This document shows, one piece after another, positions 24,778 through 34,800 of a DNA stretch of 64,000 bases (position 1 is its first letter; each line of letters begins with the position of its first letter). The notes beneath the pieces are model-generated. The model saw only the letters and a list, made by a program, of their open reading frames with translations. It made no database searches and had not been told where the DNA came from. This DNA comes from Megalopta genalis (lineage: Eukaryota; Arthropoda; Insecta; Hymenoptera; Halictidae): positions 4,026,001-4,090,000 of the forward strand of contig NC_135020.1 in NCBI RefSeq assembly GCF_051020955.1, in the 5' to 3' direction. The position numbers were made by a program, and so were the translations under genes.

Positions 24778-26261
24778 TTCTTGTTGTTCTTGTTGTTCTT
24801 GTTGTTCTTGTTGTTCTTGTTGTTCTTGTTGTTCTTGTTGTTCTAGTTGTTCTTGTTGTTCTTGTTGTTCTTGTTGTTCTTGTTGTTCTTACTGTTCATG
24901 TTGTTCTTGTTGTTGTTGTTGATGATGTTGTCCTTGTTGTTCTTGTTGTTGTTGTCCTTGTTGTTCTTGTTGTGCTTGTTGCTCTTGTTGTTCTTGTTGT
25001 TCTTGTTGTTCTTGTTGTACTTGTTGTCCTTGTTGTTCTTGTTGTTCATGTTGTTCTTGTTGTTCTTCTTGTTGTTGTTCTAGTTGTCCTTGTTGTTGTT
25101 GTTCTGGTTGTTCTTGTTGTTCTTGTTGTTCTTGTTGTTCCGGTTGTTCTTGTTCTTGTTGTTCTTGTTGTTCTCGTTGTTCTTGCTGTTCTTGATGTTC
25201 TTGTTGTTCTTGTTGTTCTTGTTGTTCTCACTGTTCATGTTGTTCTTGTTGTTGTTGTTGATGATGTTGTCCTTGTTGTTCTTGTTGTTGTTGTCCTTGT
25301 TGTTCTTGTTGTGCTTGTTGCTCTTGTTGTTCTTGTTGTTCTTGTTGTTCTTGTTGATCTTGTTGATCTTGTTGTTCTTGTTGTTCTTGTTGCTCTTGTT
25401 GCTCTTGTTGATCTTGTTGTTCTTGTTGTTCTTGGTGTACTTGTTGTTCTTGTTGTTCTAGTTGTTGCTGTTGTTGTTCTTGTTGTTGTTCTTGTTGTTC
25501 TTCTTGTTGTTCTTGTTGTTCTTGTTCTTCATCTTGTTGTTCTTGTCGTTCTTCTTGTTGTTCTTGTTGTTCTTGTTGTTCTTGTTGTTCTTATTGTTCT
25601 TGTTGTTCTTGTTGTTCTTGTTGTTCTTGTTGTGCTTGTTGTTCTTGTTGTTCCTGTTGATCTTGTTGATCTTGTTGTTCTTGTTGCTCTTGTTGCTCTT
25701 GTTGCTCTTGTTGTTCTTGTTGTTCTTGTTGTTCTTGTTGTTCTTGTTGTTGTTCTTGTTGTTCTTGTTGTTGTTCTTGTTGTTCTTGTTTTTCTTGTTG
25801 TTCTCGTTGTTCTCGTTGTTCTCGTTGTTCTCGTTGTTCTCGTTGATCTCGTTGTTGTCGTTGATCTCGTTGTTCTCGTTGTTCTCGTTGTTCTCGTTGT
25901 TCTCGTTGTCCTCGTTGTTCTCGTTGTTCTCGTTGTTCTCGTTGTTCTCGTTGTTCTCGTTGTTCTCGTTGTTCTCGTTGTTCTTGTTGTTCTTGTTGTT
26001 CTTGTTGTTGTTGTTGTTCTTGTTGTTCTTGTTGATCTTGTTCTTCTTGTTGTTCTTGTTGTTCTTGTTGTTGTTCTTGTTGTTCTTGTTGTTCTTGTTG
26101 TTCTCGTTGTTCTTGTTGTTCTTGTTGTTCTTGTTGTTCTTGTTGTTCTCGTTGATCTCGTTGTTGTCGTTGATCTCGTTGTTCTCGTTGTTCTCGTTGT
26201 TCTCGTTGTTCTCGTTGTTCTTGTTGTTCTTGTTGTTCTTGTTGTTCTTGTTGTTGTTGTT

Positions 26262-26478
26262 GCACTTGTTGCTCTTGTTGCTCTTGTTGCTCTGGTTGTT
26301 GATGTTCTTGTTGTTAATGCTGTTGTTGTTCTTGCTGTTCTTGTTGTTGTTGTTCTTGTTGTTCTTGTTGTTCTTGATGTTCTTGTTGATCTTGTTGTTC
26401 TTGTTGCTCTCGTTGCTGTTGTAGTTCTTGTTGTTCTGGTTGTTGTTGTTCTTGTTGTTCTTGTTGTTCTTGTTCTAG
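26262..26478 (+). repeat. gcac cassette 12 (217 bp)
   Basis: Counterpart of cassette 7. After its CTAG, copy B reads TTGTTGTTG where copy A reads TTCTTG. Confidence 0.83.
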
Positions 26479-27090
26479 TTGTTGTTGTTGTTGTTGTTCT
26501 GGTTTTTCTTGTTGTTCTTGTTGTTCTTGTTCTCCTTGTTGTTCTTGTTGTTCTTGTTGTTCTTGTTGTTCTTGTTGTTCTTGTTGTTCTTGTTGTTCTT
26601 GCTGTTCTTGTTGTTGTTGTCGTTGTTGTTCTTGTTGTTGCTGTCATTGTTGTTCTTGTTGTGCTTGTTGTTCTTGTAGATCTTGTTGTTCTTGTTGCTC
26701 TTGTTGCTCTTGTTGTTCTTGTTGCTCTTGTTGTTATTGTTGTTCTCGATGTTCTCGTTGTTCTCGTTGTCCTCGTTGTTCTCGTTGTTCTCGTTGTTCT
26801 CGTTGTTCTCGTTGTTCTCGTTGTTCTCGTTGTTCTCGTTGTTCTTGTTGTTCTTGTTGTTCTTGTTGTTCTTGTTGTTCTTGTTAATCTTGTTGATCTT
26901 GTTGTTCTTGTTGTTCTTGTTGTTCTTGTTGTTCTTGGTGTTCTTGTTGTTCTTCTTGTTCTTCTTGTTCTAGTTGTTGTTGTTGTTGTTCCTGTTGTTG
27001 TTCTTCTTGTTCTTCTTGTTGTTCTTGTTGTTCTTGTTGTTCTTCTTGTTGTTGTTCTTGTTGTTCTTGTTGTTCTTGTTGTTCTTGTTG

Positions 27091-27140
27091 CTCTCGTCGT
27101 TGTTGTTCCCGTTGTTCTTGGTCTTGCTGTTCCCGTTGTT
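27091..27140 (+). repeat. TCGTCG/CCCG module, representative
   Basis: About 50 bases reading CTCTCGTCG, TTCCCG, TTGGTC, CTGTTCCCG. It is followed by a run of eight TTG. Copies start near 16,219, 28,749, 29,871, 35,139, 40,016, 53,158, 56,088, 57,140 and 60,022. In nine of ten cases a gcac cassette follows about 180-205 bases later. The copy at 40,016 has CCCTTTG for CCCGTTG. Confidence 0.8.
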
Positions 27141-27272
27141 CTTGTTGTTGTTGTTGTTGTTGTTGTTCTTGTTGTTCTTGTTGTTCTTGTTGTTCTTGTT
27201 GTTCTTGTTGTTCTTGTTGTTCTTGTTGTTCTTGTTGTTCTTGTTGTGCTTGTTGTTCTTGTTGTTCTTGTT

Positions 27273-27516
27273 GCACTTGTTGCTCTTGTTGCTCTTGTTG
27301 CTCTGGTTGTTGATGTTCTTGTTGTTAATGTTGTTGTTGTTCTTGCTGTTCATGTTGTTGTTGTTCTTGTTGTTCTTGTTGTTCTTGTTGTTCTTGTTGT
27401 TCTTGTTGTTCTTGTTGTTCTTGTTGTTCTTGTTGTTCTTGTTGCTCTCGTTGCTGTTGTAGTTCTTGTTGTTCTGGTTGTTGTCGTTCTTGTTGTTCTT
27501 CTTGTTCTTGTTCTAG
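27273..27516 (+). repeat. gcac cassette 13 (244 bp)
   Basis: Longest form. GATC is absent, the central pure 9-mer run is expanded, and the end carries GTCGTTC instead of GTTGTTC. This is the first cassette with the TCG-containing end seen through the right half of the window. Confidence 0.83.
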
Positions 27517-27584
27517 TTGTTCTTGTTGTTGTCGTTCTGGTTTTTCTTGTCGTTCTTGTTGTTCCGGTTGTTCTTGTTGTTCTT

Positions 27585-27615
<31 letters not shown>

Positions 27616-27683
27616 TTCTTGTTGTTCTTGTTGTTCTTGTTGTTCTTGTTGTTCTTGTTGTTCTTGTTGTTCTTGTTGTTCTT

Positions 27684-27714
<31 letters not shown>

Positions 27715-27884
27715 TTTTTGTTGTTCTTGTTGTTCTTGTTGTTCTTGTTGTTCTTGTTGTTCTTGTTGTTCTTGGTGTTCTTGTTGTTCTTCTTGTTGTT
27801 CTTCTTGTTCTTCTTGTTCTAGTTGTTGTTGTTGTTGTTCTTGTTGTTGTTCTTGTTGTTCTTCTTGTTCTTGTTGTTCTTGTT

Positions 27885-27920
27885 GTTCGTGTTGGTCGTG
27901 TTGTTGTTGTTGTTGTTGTT
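27885..27920 (+). repeat. CGTGTTGGTCGTG motif, representative
   Basis: Seven copies, near 27,885, 30,772, 36,044, 40,171, 54,018, 58,037 and 60,919. Each is followed by a six-fold TTG step and TTCTTC. It is confined to the right part of the window and to the TCG-poor blocks. Confidence 0.78.
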
Positions 27921-27977
27921 CTTGTTGTTCTTCTTGTTCTTCTTGTTGTTGTTCTTGTTGTTCTTGTTGTTCTTGTT

Positions 27978-28030
27978 GATCTTGTTGTTCTTGTTGATCT
28001 TGTTGTTCTTGTTGATCTTGTTGTTCTTGT
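27978..28030 (+). repeat. GATC in every second 9-mer (18 bp period)
   Basis: Three GATC-containing 9-mers separated by one plain 9-mer each, giving an 18-base dimer period. Copies lie near 28,283, 29,358, 55,315, 55,592, 56,682, 62,742 and 63,358. In the left part of the window GATC units are adjacent instead, so the two arrangements mark different amplification histories. Confidence 0.78.
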
Positions 28031-28100
28031 TGTTCTTGTTGTTCTTGTTGTTCTTGTTGTTCTTGTTGTTCTTGTTGTTCTTGTTGTTCTTGTTGTTCTT

Positions 28101-28131
<31 letters not shown>

Positions 28132-28388
28132 TTCTTGTTGTTCTTGTTGTTCTTGTTGTTCTTGTTGTTCTTGTTGTTCTTGTTGTTCTTGGTGTTCTTG
28201 TTGTTCTTGTTGTTCTTGTTGTTCTTGTTGTTCTTGTTGTTCTTGTTGTTGTTGTTGTTCTTGTTGTTCTTGTTGTTCTTGTTGATCTTGTTGTTCTTGT
28301 TGATCTTGTTGTTCTTGTTGATCTTGTTGTTCTTGTTGTTCTTGTTGTTCTTGTTGTTCTTGTTGTTCTTGTTGTTCTTGTTGTTCTT

Positions 28389-28419
<31 letters not shown>

Positions 28420-28859
28420 TTCTTGTTGTTCTTGTTGTTCTTGTTGTTCTTGTTGTTCTTGTTGTTCTTGTTGTTCTTGGTGTTCTTGTTGTTCTTGTTG
28501 TTCTTGTTGTTCTTGTTGTTCTTGTTGTTCTTGTTGTTCTTGTTGTTCTTGTTGTTCTTGTTGTTCTTGTTGTTCTTGGTGTTCTTGTTGTTCTTGTTGT
28601 TCTTGTTGTTCTTGTTGTTCTTGTTGTTCTTGTTGTTCTTGTTGTTCTTGTTGTTCATGTTGCTGTTGTCCTGGATGATCTTGTTGTACTTGTTGTTCTT
28701 GTTGTTCTTGTTGTTCTTATTGTTCTTGTTGTTCTTGTTGTTCTTGTTGCTCTCGTCGTTGTTGTTCCCGTTGTTCTTTGTCTTGCTGTTCCCGTTGTTC
28801 TTGTTGTTGTTGTTGTTGTTGTTGTTGTTCTTGTTGTTCTTGTTGTTCTTGTTGTTCTT

Positions 28860-28890
<31 letters not shown>

Positions 28891-28952
28891 TTCTTGTTGT
28901 TCTTGTTGTTCTTGTTGTTCTTGTTGTGCTTGTTGTTCTTGTTGTTCTTGTT

Positions 28953-29196
28953 GCACTTGTTGCTCTTGTTGCTCTTGTTGCTCTGGTTGTTGATGTTCTT
29001 GTTGTTAATGTTGTTGTTGTTCTTGCTGTTCTTGTTGTTGTTGTTCTTGTTGTTCTTGTTGTTCTTGTTGTTCTTGTTGTTCTTGTTGTTCTTGTTGTTC
29101 TTGTTGTTCTTGTTGTTCTTGTTGCTCTCGTTGCTGTTGTAGTTCTTGTTGTTCTGGTTGTTGTCGTTCTTGTTGTTCTTCTTGTTCTTGTTCTAG
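28953..29196 (+). repeat. gcac cassette 14 (244 bp)
   Basis: Same form as cassette 13 but with CTGTTCTTG. Its CTAG leads into the first double TGG/CCGG box. Confidence 0.83.
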
Positions 29197-29213
29197 TTGT
29201 TCTTGTTGTTGTC

Positions 29214-29321
29214 GTTCTGGTTTTTCTTGTCGTTCTTGTTGTTCCGGTTGTTCTTGTTGTTCTTGTCGTTCTGGTTTTTCTTGTCGTTCTTGTTGTTCCG
29301 GTTGTTCTTGTTGTTCTTGTT
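29214..29321 (+). repeat. Double TGG/CCGG box (2 x 54 bp), representative
   Basis: A 54-base piece (six 9-mers) with GTTCTGG, TTTTTC, TTGTCG and TTCCGG is present twice in direct tandem. Further double boxes start at 30,321, 35,592, 47,291, 51,019, 53,610, 56,540, 57,593 and 60,475. At 1,230, 4,722, 5,574, 9,155, 12,058, 19,789, 22,743, 27,517, 32,752 and 37,357 the box is single. Confidence 0.85.
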
Positions 29322-29462
29322 GTTCTTGTTGTTGTTGTTGTTCTTGTTGTTCTTGTTGATCTTGTTGTTCTTGTTGATCTTGTTGTTCTTGTTGATCTTG
29401 TTGTTCTTGTTGTTCTTGTTGTTCTTGTTGTTCTTGTTGTTCTTGTTGTTCTTGTTGTTCTT

Positions 29463-29493
<31 letters not shown>

Positions 29494-30068
29494 TTCTTGT
29501 TGTTCTTGTTGTTCTTGTTGTTCTTGTTGTTCTTGTTGTTCTTGTTGTTCTTGGTGTTCTTGTTGTTCTTGTTGTTCTTGTTGTTCTTGTTGTTCTTGTT
29601 GTTCTTGTTGTTCTTGTTGTTCTTGTTGTTCTTGTTGTTCTTGTTGTTCTTGTTGTTCTTGTTGTTCTTGTTGTTCTTGTTGTTCTTGGTGTTCTTGTTG
29701 TTCTTGTTGTTCTTGTTGTTCTTGTTGTTCTTGTTGTTCTTGTTGTTCTTGTTGTTCTTGTTGTTCTTGTTGTTCATGTTGCTGTTGTTCTTGATGATCT
29801 TGTTGTACTTGTTGTTCTTGTTGTTCTTGTTGTTCTTATTGTTCTTGTTGTTCTTGTTGTTCTTGTTGCTCTCGTCGTTGTTGTTCCCGTTGTTCTTGGT
29901 CTTGCTGTTCCCGTTGTTCTTGTTGTTGTTGTTGTTGTTGTTGTTCTTGTTGTTCTTGTTGTTCTTGTTGTTCTTGTTGTTCTTGTTGTTCTTGTTGTTC
30001 TTGTTGTTCTTGTTGTTCTTGTTGTTCTTGTTGTTCTTGTTGTGCTTGTTGTTCTTGTTGTTCTTGTT

Positions 30069-30303
30069 GCACTTGTTGCTCTTGTTGCTCTTGTTGCTCT
30101 GGTTGTTGATGTTCTTGTTGTTAATGTTGTTGTTGTTCTTGCTGTTCTTGTTGTTGTTGTTCTTGTTGTTCTTGTTGTTCTTGTTGTTCTTGTTGTTCTT
30201 GTTGTTCTTGTTGTTCTTGTTGTTCTTGTTGCTCTCGTTGCTGTTGTAGTTCTTGTTGTTCTGGTTGTTGTCGTTCTTGTTGTTCTTCTTGTTCTTGTTC
30301 TAG
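30069..30303 (+). repeat. gcac cassette 15 (235 bp)
   Basis: One 9-mer shorter than the 244 bp form. The 235 bp form recurs at 35,340, 53,358, 56,288, 57,341 and 60,223, always followed by a double TGG/CCGG box. Confidence 0.83.
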
Positions 30304-30425
30304 TTGTTCTTGTTGTTGTCGTTCTGGTTTTTCTTGTCGTTCTTGTTGTTCCGGTTGTTCTTGTTGTTCTTGTCGTTCTGGTTTTTCTTGTCGTTCTTGT
30401 TGTTCCGGTTGTTCTTGTTGTTCTT

Positions 30426-30456
<31 letters not shown>

Positions 30457-30524
30457 TTCTTGTTGTTCTTGTTGTTCTTGTTGTTCTTGTTGTTCTTGTT
30501 GTTCTTGTTGTTCTTGTTGTTCTT

Positions 30525-30555
<31 letters not shown>

Positions 30556-30578
30556 TTCTTGTTGTTCTTGTTGTTCTT

Positions 30579-30609
<31 letters not shown>

Positions 30610-32534
30610 TTTTTGTTGTTCTTGTTGTTCTTGTTGTTCTTGTTGTTCTTGTTGTTCTTGGTGTTCTTGTTGTTCTTCTTGTTGTTCTTCTTGTTCTTCT
30701 TGTTCTAGTTGTTGTTGTTGTTGTTCTTGTTGTTGTTCTTGTTGTTCTTCTTGTTCTTGTTGTTCTTGTTGTTCGTGTTGGTCGTGTTGTTGTTGTTGTT
30801 GTTGTTCTTGTTGTTCTTCTTGTTCTTCTTGTTGTTGTTCTTGTTCTTCTTGTTCTTGTTGTTCTTGTTGTTCTTGTTGTTGTTGTTCTTGTTGTTCTTG
30901 TTGTTCTTGTTGTTGTTGTTCTTGTTGTTGTTGATCTTGTTGTTCTTGTTGTTCTTGTTGTTCTTGTTATTCTTGTTGTTCTTGTTGTTCTCGTTGTTCT
31001 CGTTGTTCTTGTTGTTCTTGTTGATCTTGTTGTTGTTCTTGTTGTTCTTGTTGTTGTTGTTGTTGTTGTTGTTCTTGTTGTTCTTGTTGTTCTTTTTGTT
31101 CTTGTTGTTCTTGTTCTTGTTATTCTTGTTGTTCTTGTTGTTGTTCTTGTTGTTCTTGTTCTTGTTGTTCTTGTTGTTCTTGTTGTTCTTGTTGTTCTTG
31201 TTGTTCTTGTTGTTCTTGTTGTTCTTGTTGATCTTGTTGTTCTTGTTGTTCTTGTTGTTCTTGTTGTTCTTACTGTTCATGTTGTTCTTGTTGTTGTTGT
31301 TGATGATGTTGTCCTTGTTGTTCTTGTTGTTGTTGTCCTTGTTGTTCTTGTTGTGTTTGTTGCTCTTGTTGTCCTTGTTGTTCTTGTTGTTCTTGTTGTT
31401 GTTGTTGATGATGTTGTCCTTGTTGTTCTTGTTGTTGTTGTCCTTGTTGTTCTTGTTGTGCTTGTTGCTCTTGTTGTTCTTGTTGTTCTTGTTGTTCTTG
31501 TTGATCTTGTTGATCTTGTTGATCTTGTTGTTCTTGTTGTTCTTGTTGCTCTTGTTGCTCTTGTTGATCTTGTTGTTCTTGTTGTTCTTGGTGTTCTTGT
31601 TGTTCTTGTTGTACTAGTTGTTGCTGTTGTTGTTCTTGTTGTTGTTCTTGTTGTTGTTCTTGTTGTTCTTGTTGTTCTTGTTCTTCTTCTTGTTGTTCTT
31701 GTTGTTCTTCTTGTTGTTCTTGTTGTTCTTGTTGTTCTTGTTGTTCTTAGTGTTCTTGTTGTTCTTGTTGTTCTTGTTGTTCTTGTTGTTCTTGTTGTTC
31801 TTGAAGTTCTCGTTGTTCTTGTTGTTCTTGTTGTTCTCGTTGTTCTTGTTGTTCTTGTTGTTCTTGTTGTTCTTGTTGTTCTTGTTGTTCTTGTTGTTCT
31901 TGTTGTTCTTGTTGTTCTTGTTGTTCTTGTTGTTGTTCTTGTTGTTCTTGTTGTTCTTGTTGTTCTTGTTGTTCTTGTTGTTCTCGTTGTTCTCGTTGTT
32001 CTCGTTGTTCTCGTTGATCTCGTTGTTCTCGTTGTTCTCGTTGTTCTCGTTGTTCTCGTTGTTCTCGTTGTTCTCGTTGTTCTCGTTGTCCTCGTTGTTC
32101 TCGTTGTTCTCGTTGTTCTCGTTGGTCTCGCTGTTCTCGTTGTTCTCGTTGTTCTCGTTGTTCTTGTTGTTCTTGTTGTTCTTGTTGTTCTTGCTGTTCT
32201 TGTTGTTGTTGTTGTTCTTGTTGTTCTCGTTGTTCTTGTTCTTCTCGTTGTTCTTGTTGTTCTTGTTGCTCTCACTGTTCATGTTGTTCTTGTTGTTGTT
32301 GTTGATGATGTTGTCCTTGTTGTTCTTGTTGTTCTTGTTCTTCTTGTTGCTCTTGTTGTTCTTGTTGTTCTTACTGTTCACGTTGTTCTTGTTGTTGTTG
32401 TTGATGATGTTGTCCTTGTTGTTCTTGTTGTTGTTGTCCTTGTTGTTCCTGTTGTTCTTGTTGTTCTTGTTGCTCTTGCTGCTCGTGTTGATCTTGTTGT
32501 TCTTGTTGTGCTTGTTGTTCTTGTTGTTCTTGTT

Positions 32535-32751
32535 GCACTTGTTGCTCTTGTTGCTCTTGTTGCTCTGGTTGTTGATGTTCTTGTTGTTAATGTTGTTGTT
32601 GTTCTTGCTGTTCTTGTTGTTGTTGTTCTTGTTGTTCTTGTTGTTCTTGTTGTTCTTGTTGATCTTGTTGTTCTTGTTGCTCTCGTTGCTGTTGTAGTTC
32701 TTGTTGTTCTGGTTGTTGTTGTTCTTGTTGTTCTTCTTGTTCTTGTTCTAG
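32535..32751 (+). repeat. gcac cassette 16 (217 bp)
   Basis: Counterpart of cassettes 5 and 10. Confidence 0.83.
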
Positions 32752-32864
32752 TTGTTCTTGTTGTTGTTGTTCTGGTTTTTCTTGTCGTTCTTGTTGTTCC
32801 GGTTGTTCTTGTTGTTCTTGTTGTTCTTGTTGTTCTTGTTGTTCTTGTTGTTCTTGTTGTTCTT

Positions 32865-32895
<31 letters not shown>

Positions 32896-34116
32896 CTCTT
32901 GTTGTTCTTGTTCTCCATGTTGTTCTTGTTGTTCTTGTTGTTCTTACTGTTCATGTTGTTCTTGTTGTTCTTGTTGTTGTTGTTGTTGTTGTTGTCCTTG
33001 TTGTTCTTGTTGTAGTTGTCATTGTTGTTCTTGTTGTGCTTGTTGTTCTTGTAGATCTTGTTGTTCTTGTTGCTCTTGTTGCTCTTGTTGCTCTTGTTGT
33101 TCTTGTTGTTCTTGTTGCTCTTGCTGCTCTTGTTGCTCTTGTTGCTTTTGTTGCTCTTGTTGCTCTTGTTGCTGTTGTTGTTCTTGTTGTTCTGGTTGTT
33201 GATGTTCTTGTTGTTCATGTTGTTGTTGTTCTTGTTGTTGTTGTTGTTGTTGTCCTTGTCCTTGTTGTTCTTGTTGTTGTTGTCCTTGTTGTTCTTGTTG
33301 TGCTTGTTGATCTTGTTGTTCTTGTTGTTCTTGTTGTTCTTGTTGCTCTTGTTGCTCTTGTTGCTCTTGTTGTTCTTGTTGTTCTTGTTGTTCTTGTTGT
33401 TGTTCTTGTTGTTCTTGTTGTTGTTCTTGTTGTTCTTGTTGTTCTTGTTGTTCTTGTTGTTCTCGTTGTTCTCGTTGTTCTCGTTGTTCTCGTTGATCTC
33501 GTTGTTCTCGTTGTTCTCGTCGTTCTCGTTGTTCTCGTTGTTCTCGTTGTTCTCGTTGTTCTCGTTTTCTCGTTGTTCTCGTTGTTCTCGTTGTTCTCGT
33601 TGTCCTCGTTGTTCTCGTTGTTCTCGTTGTTCTCGTTGGTCTCGCTGTTCTCGTTGTTCTCGTTGTTCTCGTTGTTCTCGTTGTTCTTGTTGTTCTTGTT
33701 GTTCTTGTTGTTGTTGTTGTTCTTGTTTTCTCGTTGTTCTTGTTCTTCTCGTTGTTCTTGTTGTTCTTGTTGCTCTTACTGTTCATGTTGTTCTTGTTGT
33801 TGTTGTTGATGATGTTGTCCTTGTTGTTCTTGTTGTTGTTGTCCTTGTTGTTCTTGTTGTGCTTGTTGTTCTTGTTGTTCTTGTTGTTCTTGTTGTTCTT
33901 GTTGTTCTTGTTGCTCTTGTTGCTCTTGTTGCTCTTGTTGCTCTTGTCGTTCTTGTTGTTCTCGTTGTTCTTGTTGTTCTTGTTGTTCTTGTTGTTGTTC
34001 TTGTTCTTGTTGTTGTTGTTGTTGTTGCTCCTGTTGTTCTTGTTGTTCTTGTTGCTCTTGTTGTTCTTGATGTTCTTGTTGTTCTTGTTGTGCTTGTTGT
34101 TCTTGTTGTTCTTGTT

Positions 34117-34336
34117 GCACATGTTGCTCTTGTTGCTCTTGCTGCTCTGGTTGTTGATGGTCTTGTTGTTAATGTCGTTATTGTTCTTGCTGTACTTGTT
34201 GTTGTTGTTCTTGTTGTTCTTGTTGTTCTTGATGTTCTTGTTGATCTTGTTGTTCTTGTTTCTCTCGTTGCTGTTGTAGTTCTTGTTGTTGTTGTTGTTC
34301 TTGTTGTTCTTGTTGTTCTTCTTGTTGTTGTTCTAG
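34117..34336 (+). repeat. gcac cassette 17 (220 bp, CACATG form)
   Basis: Counterpart of cassette 11. A GATGTTC variant sits about 50 bases upstream, shared only with cassette 20. Confidence 0.83.
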
Positions 34337-34565
34337 TTGTCCTTGTTGTTGTTGTTCTGGTTGTTCTTGTTGTTCTTGTTGTTCTTGTTGTTCTTGTTGT
34401 TCGTGTTGTTCTTGTTGTTCTTGTTGTTCTTGTTGATCTTGTTGTTCTTGTTGTTCTTGTTGTTCTTGTTGTTCTTGTTGTTCTTGTTGTGCTTGTTGTT
34501 CTTGTTGTTCTTGCTGTTCTTGTTGTTCTTGTTGTTCTCGTTGTTCTTGTTGTTCTTGTTGTTCT

Positions 34566-34720
34566 TGTTGTTGTTGTTGTTCTTGTTTTCTCGTTGTTCT
34601 TGTTCTTCTCGTTGTTCTTGTTGTTCTTGTTGCTCTTACTGTTCATGTTGTTCTTGTTGTTGTTGTTGATGATGTTGTCCTTGTTGTTCTTGTTGTTGTT
34701 GTCCTTGTTGTTCTTGTTGA
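34566..34720 (+). repeat. Short re-insertion of the 33.72-33.87 kb island segment
   Basis: The TTTTCTCG slip, TTCTTCTCG motif, TTACTG/TTCATG and GATGATG island seen at about 33,720-33,870 occurs again here, about 846 bases downstream. It is spliced directly onto a run that belongs to the TCG-poor block. The join is a novel junction not seen elsewhere in the window. Confidence 0.7.
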
Positions 34721-34724
34721 TCTT

Positions 34725-34769
34725 GTTGTTCTTGTTGTTCTTGTTGTTCTTGTTGTTCTTGTTGTTCTT

Positions 34770-34800
<31 letters not shown>

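Larger units (their letters stand above)
16557..27425 (+). repeat. Large higher-order unit, copy B (about 10.87 kb)
   Basis: Tandem copy of 5,895-16,556. Over long stretches the two copies differ by isolated single bases only. For example, 8,704-8,712 reads TTGTTTTTG where copy B (near 19,340) keeps TTGTTGTTG, and 10,308-10,314 reads TTCTTGTC where copy B (near 20,938) reads TTCTTCTC. Copy B carries about 180 bp near 25.3-25.5 kb, including a TGC/CTC/GATC segment and a CTAG followed by TTGTTGCTG, that copy A lacks. Its right edge, about 27,420, is where the sequence turns into a CTCTCGTTGCTG motif instead of re-entering a third copy. Confidence 0.88.
27426..31929 (+). repeat. TCG-poor block, first copy
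   Basis: This block is dominated by long runs of unvaried TTCTTGTTG with sparse GTG, GATC and CTC variants. It has three cassettes (27,273, 28,953, 30,069), the first two double TGG/CCGG boxes, three TCGTCG/CCCG modules if the one at 27,091 is counted, and two CGTGTTGGTCGTG motifs. The segment from about 27.82 to 31.9 kb recurs at about 55.14-59.2 kb; landmarks at 29,197, 30,304 and 30,709 match 56,523, 57,576 and 57,972 (offsets 27,326, 27,272 and 27,263). Confidence 0.8.
31930..34336 (+). repeat. Third copy of the 21.93-24.35 kb segment
   Basis: The segment matches copy B at offset 10,009 (22,743 to 32,752), then 10,000 (23,058 to 33,058), then 9,991 (24,126 to 34,117). The offset falls in 9-base steps, as expected from loss of single 9-mers. 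It contains the cassettes at 32,535 and 34,117, TCG blocks at 31,981-32,160 and 33,460-33,685, and the TTTT one-base slips at about 33,565 and 33,726. Confidence 0.85.

Noticed and set aside
23058..33809. Open frame of more than 3,500 codons on + with a Leu-Val-Val repeat, and similar ones at 5-7,837, 12,373-18,471, 37,681-41,643 and 54,965-59,278
   Set aside because: The repeat lacks stops and its codons in this frame cannot reach a stop by one or two substitutions. The product would be an unbroken hydrophobic polymer with no signal, domain or sensible start, and the frame changes wherever a one-base slip occurs.
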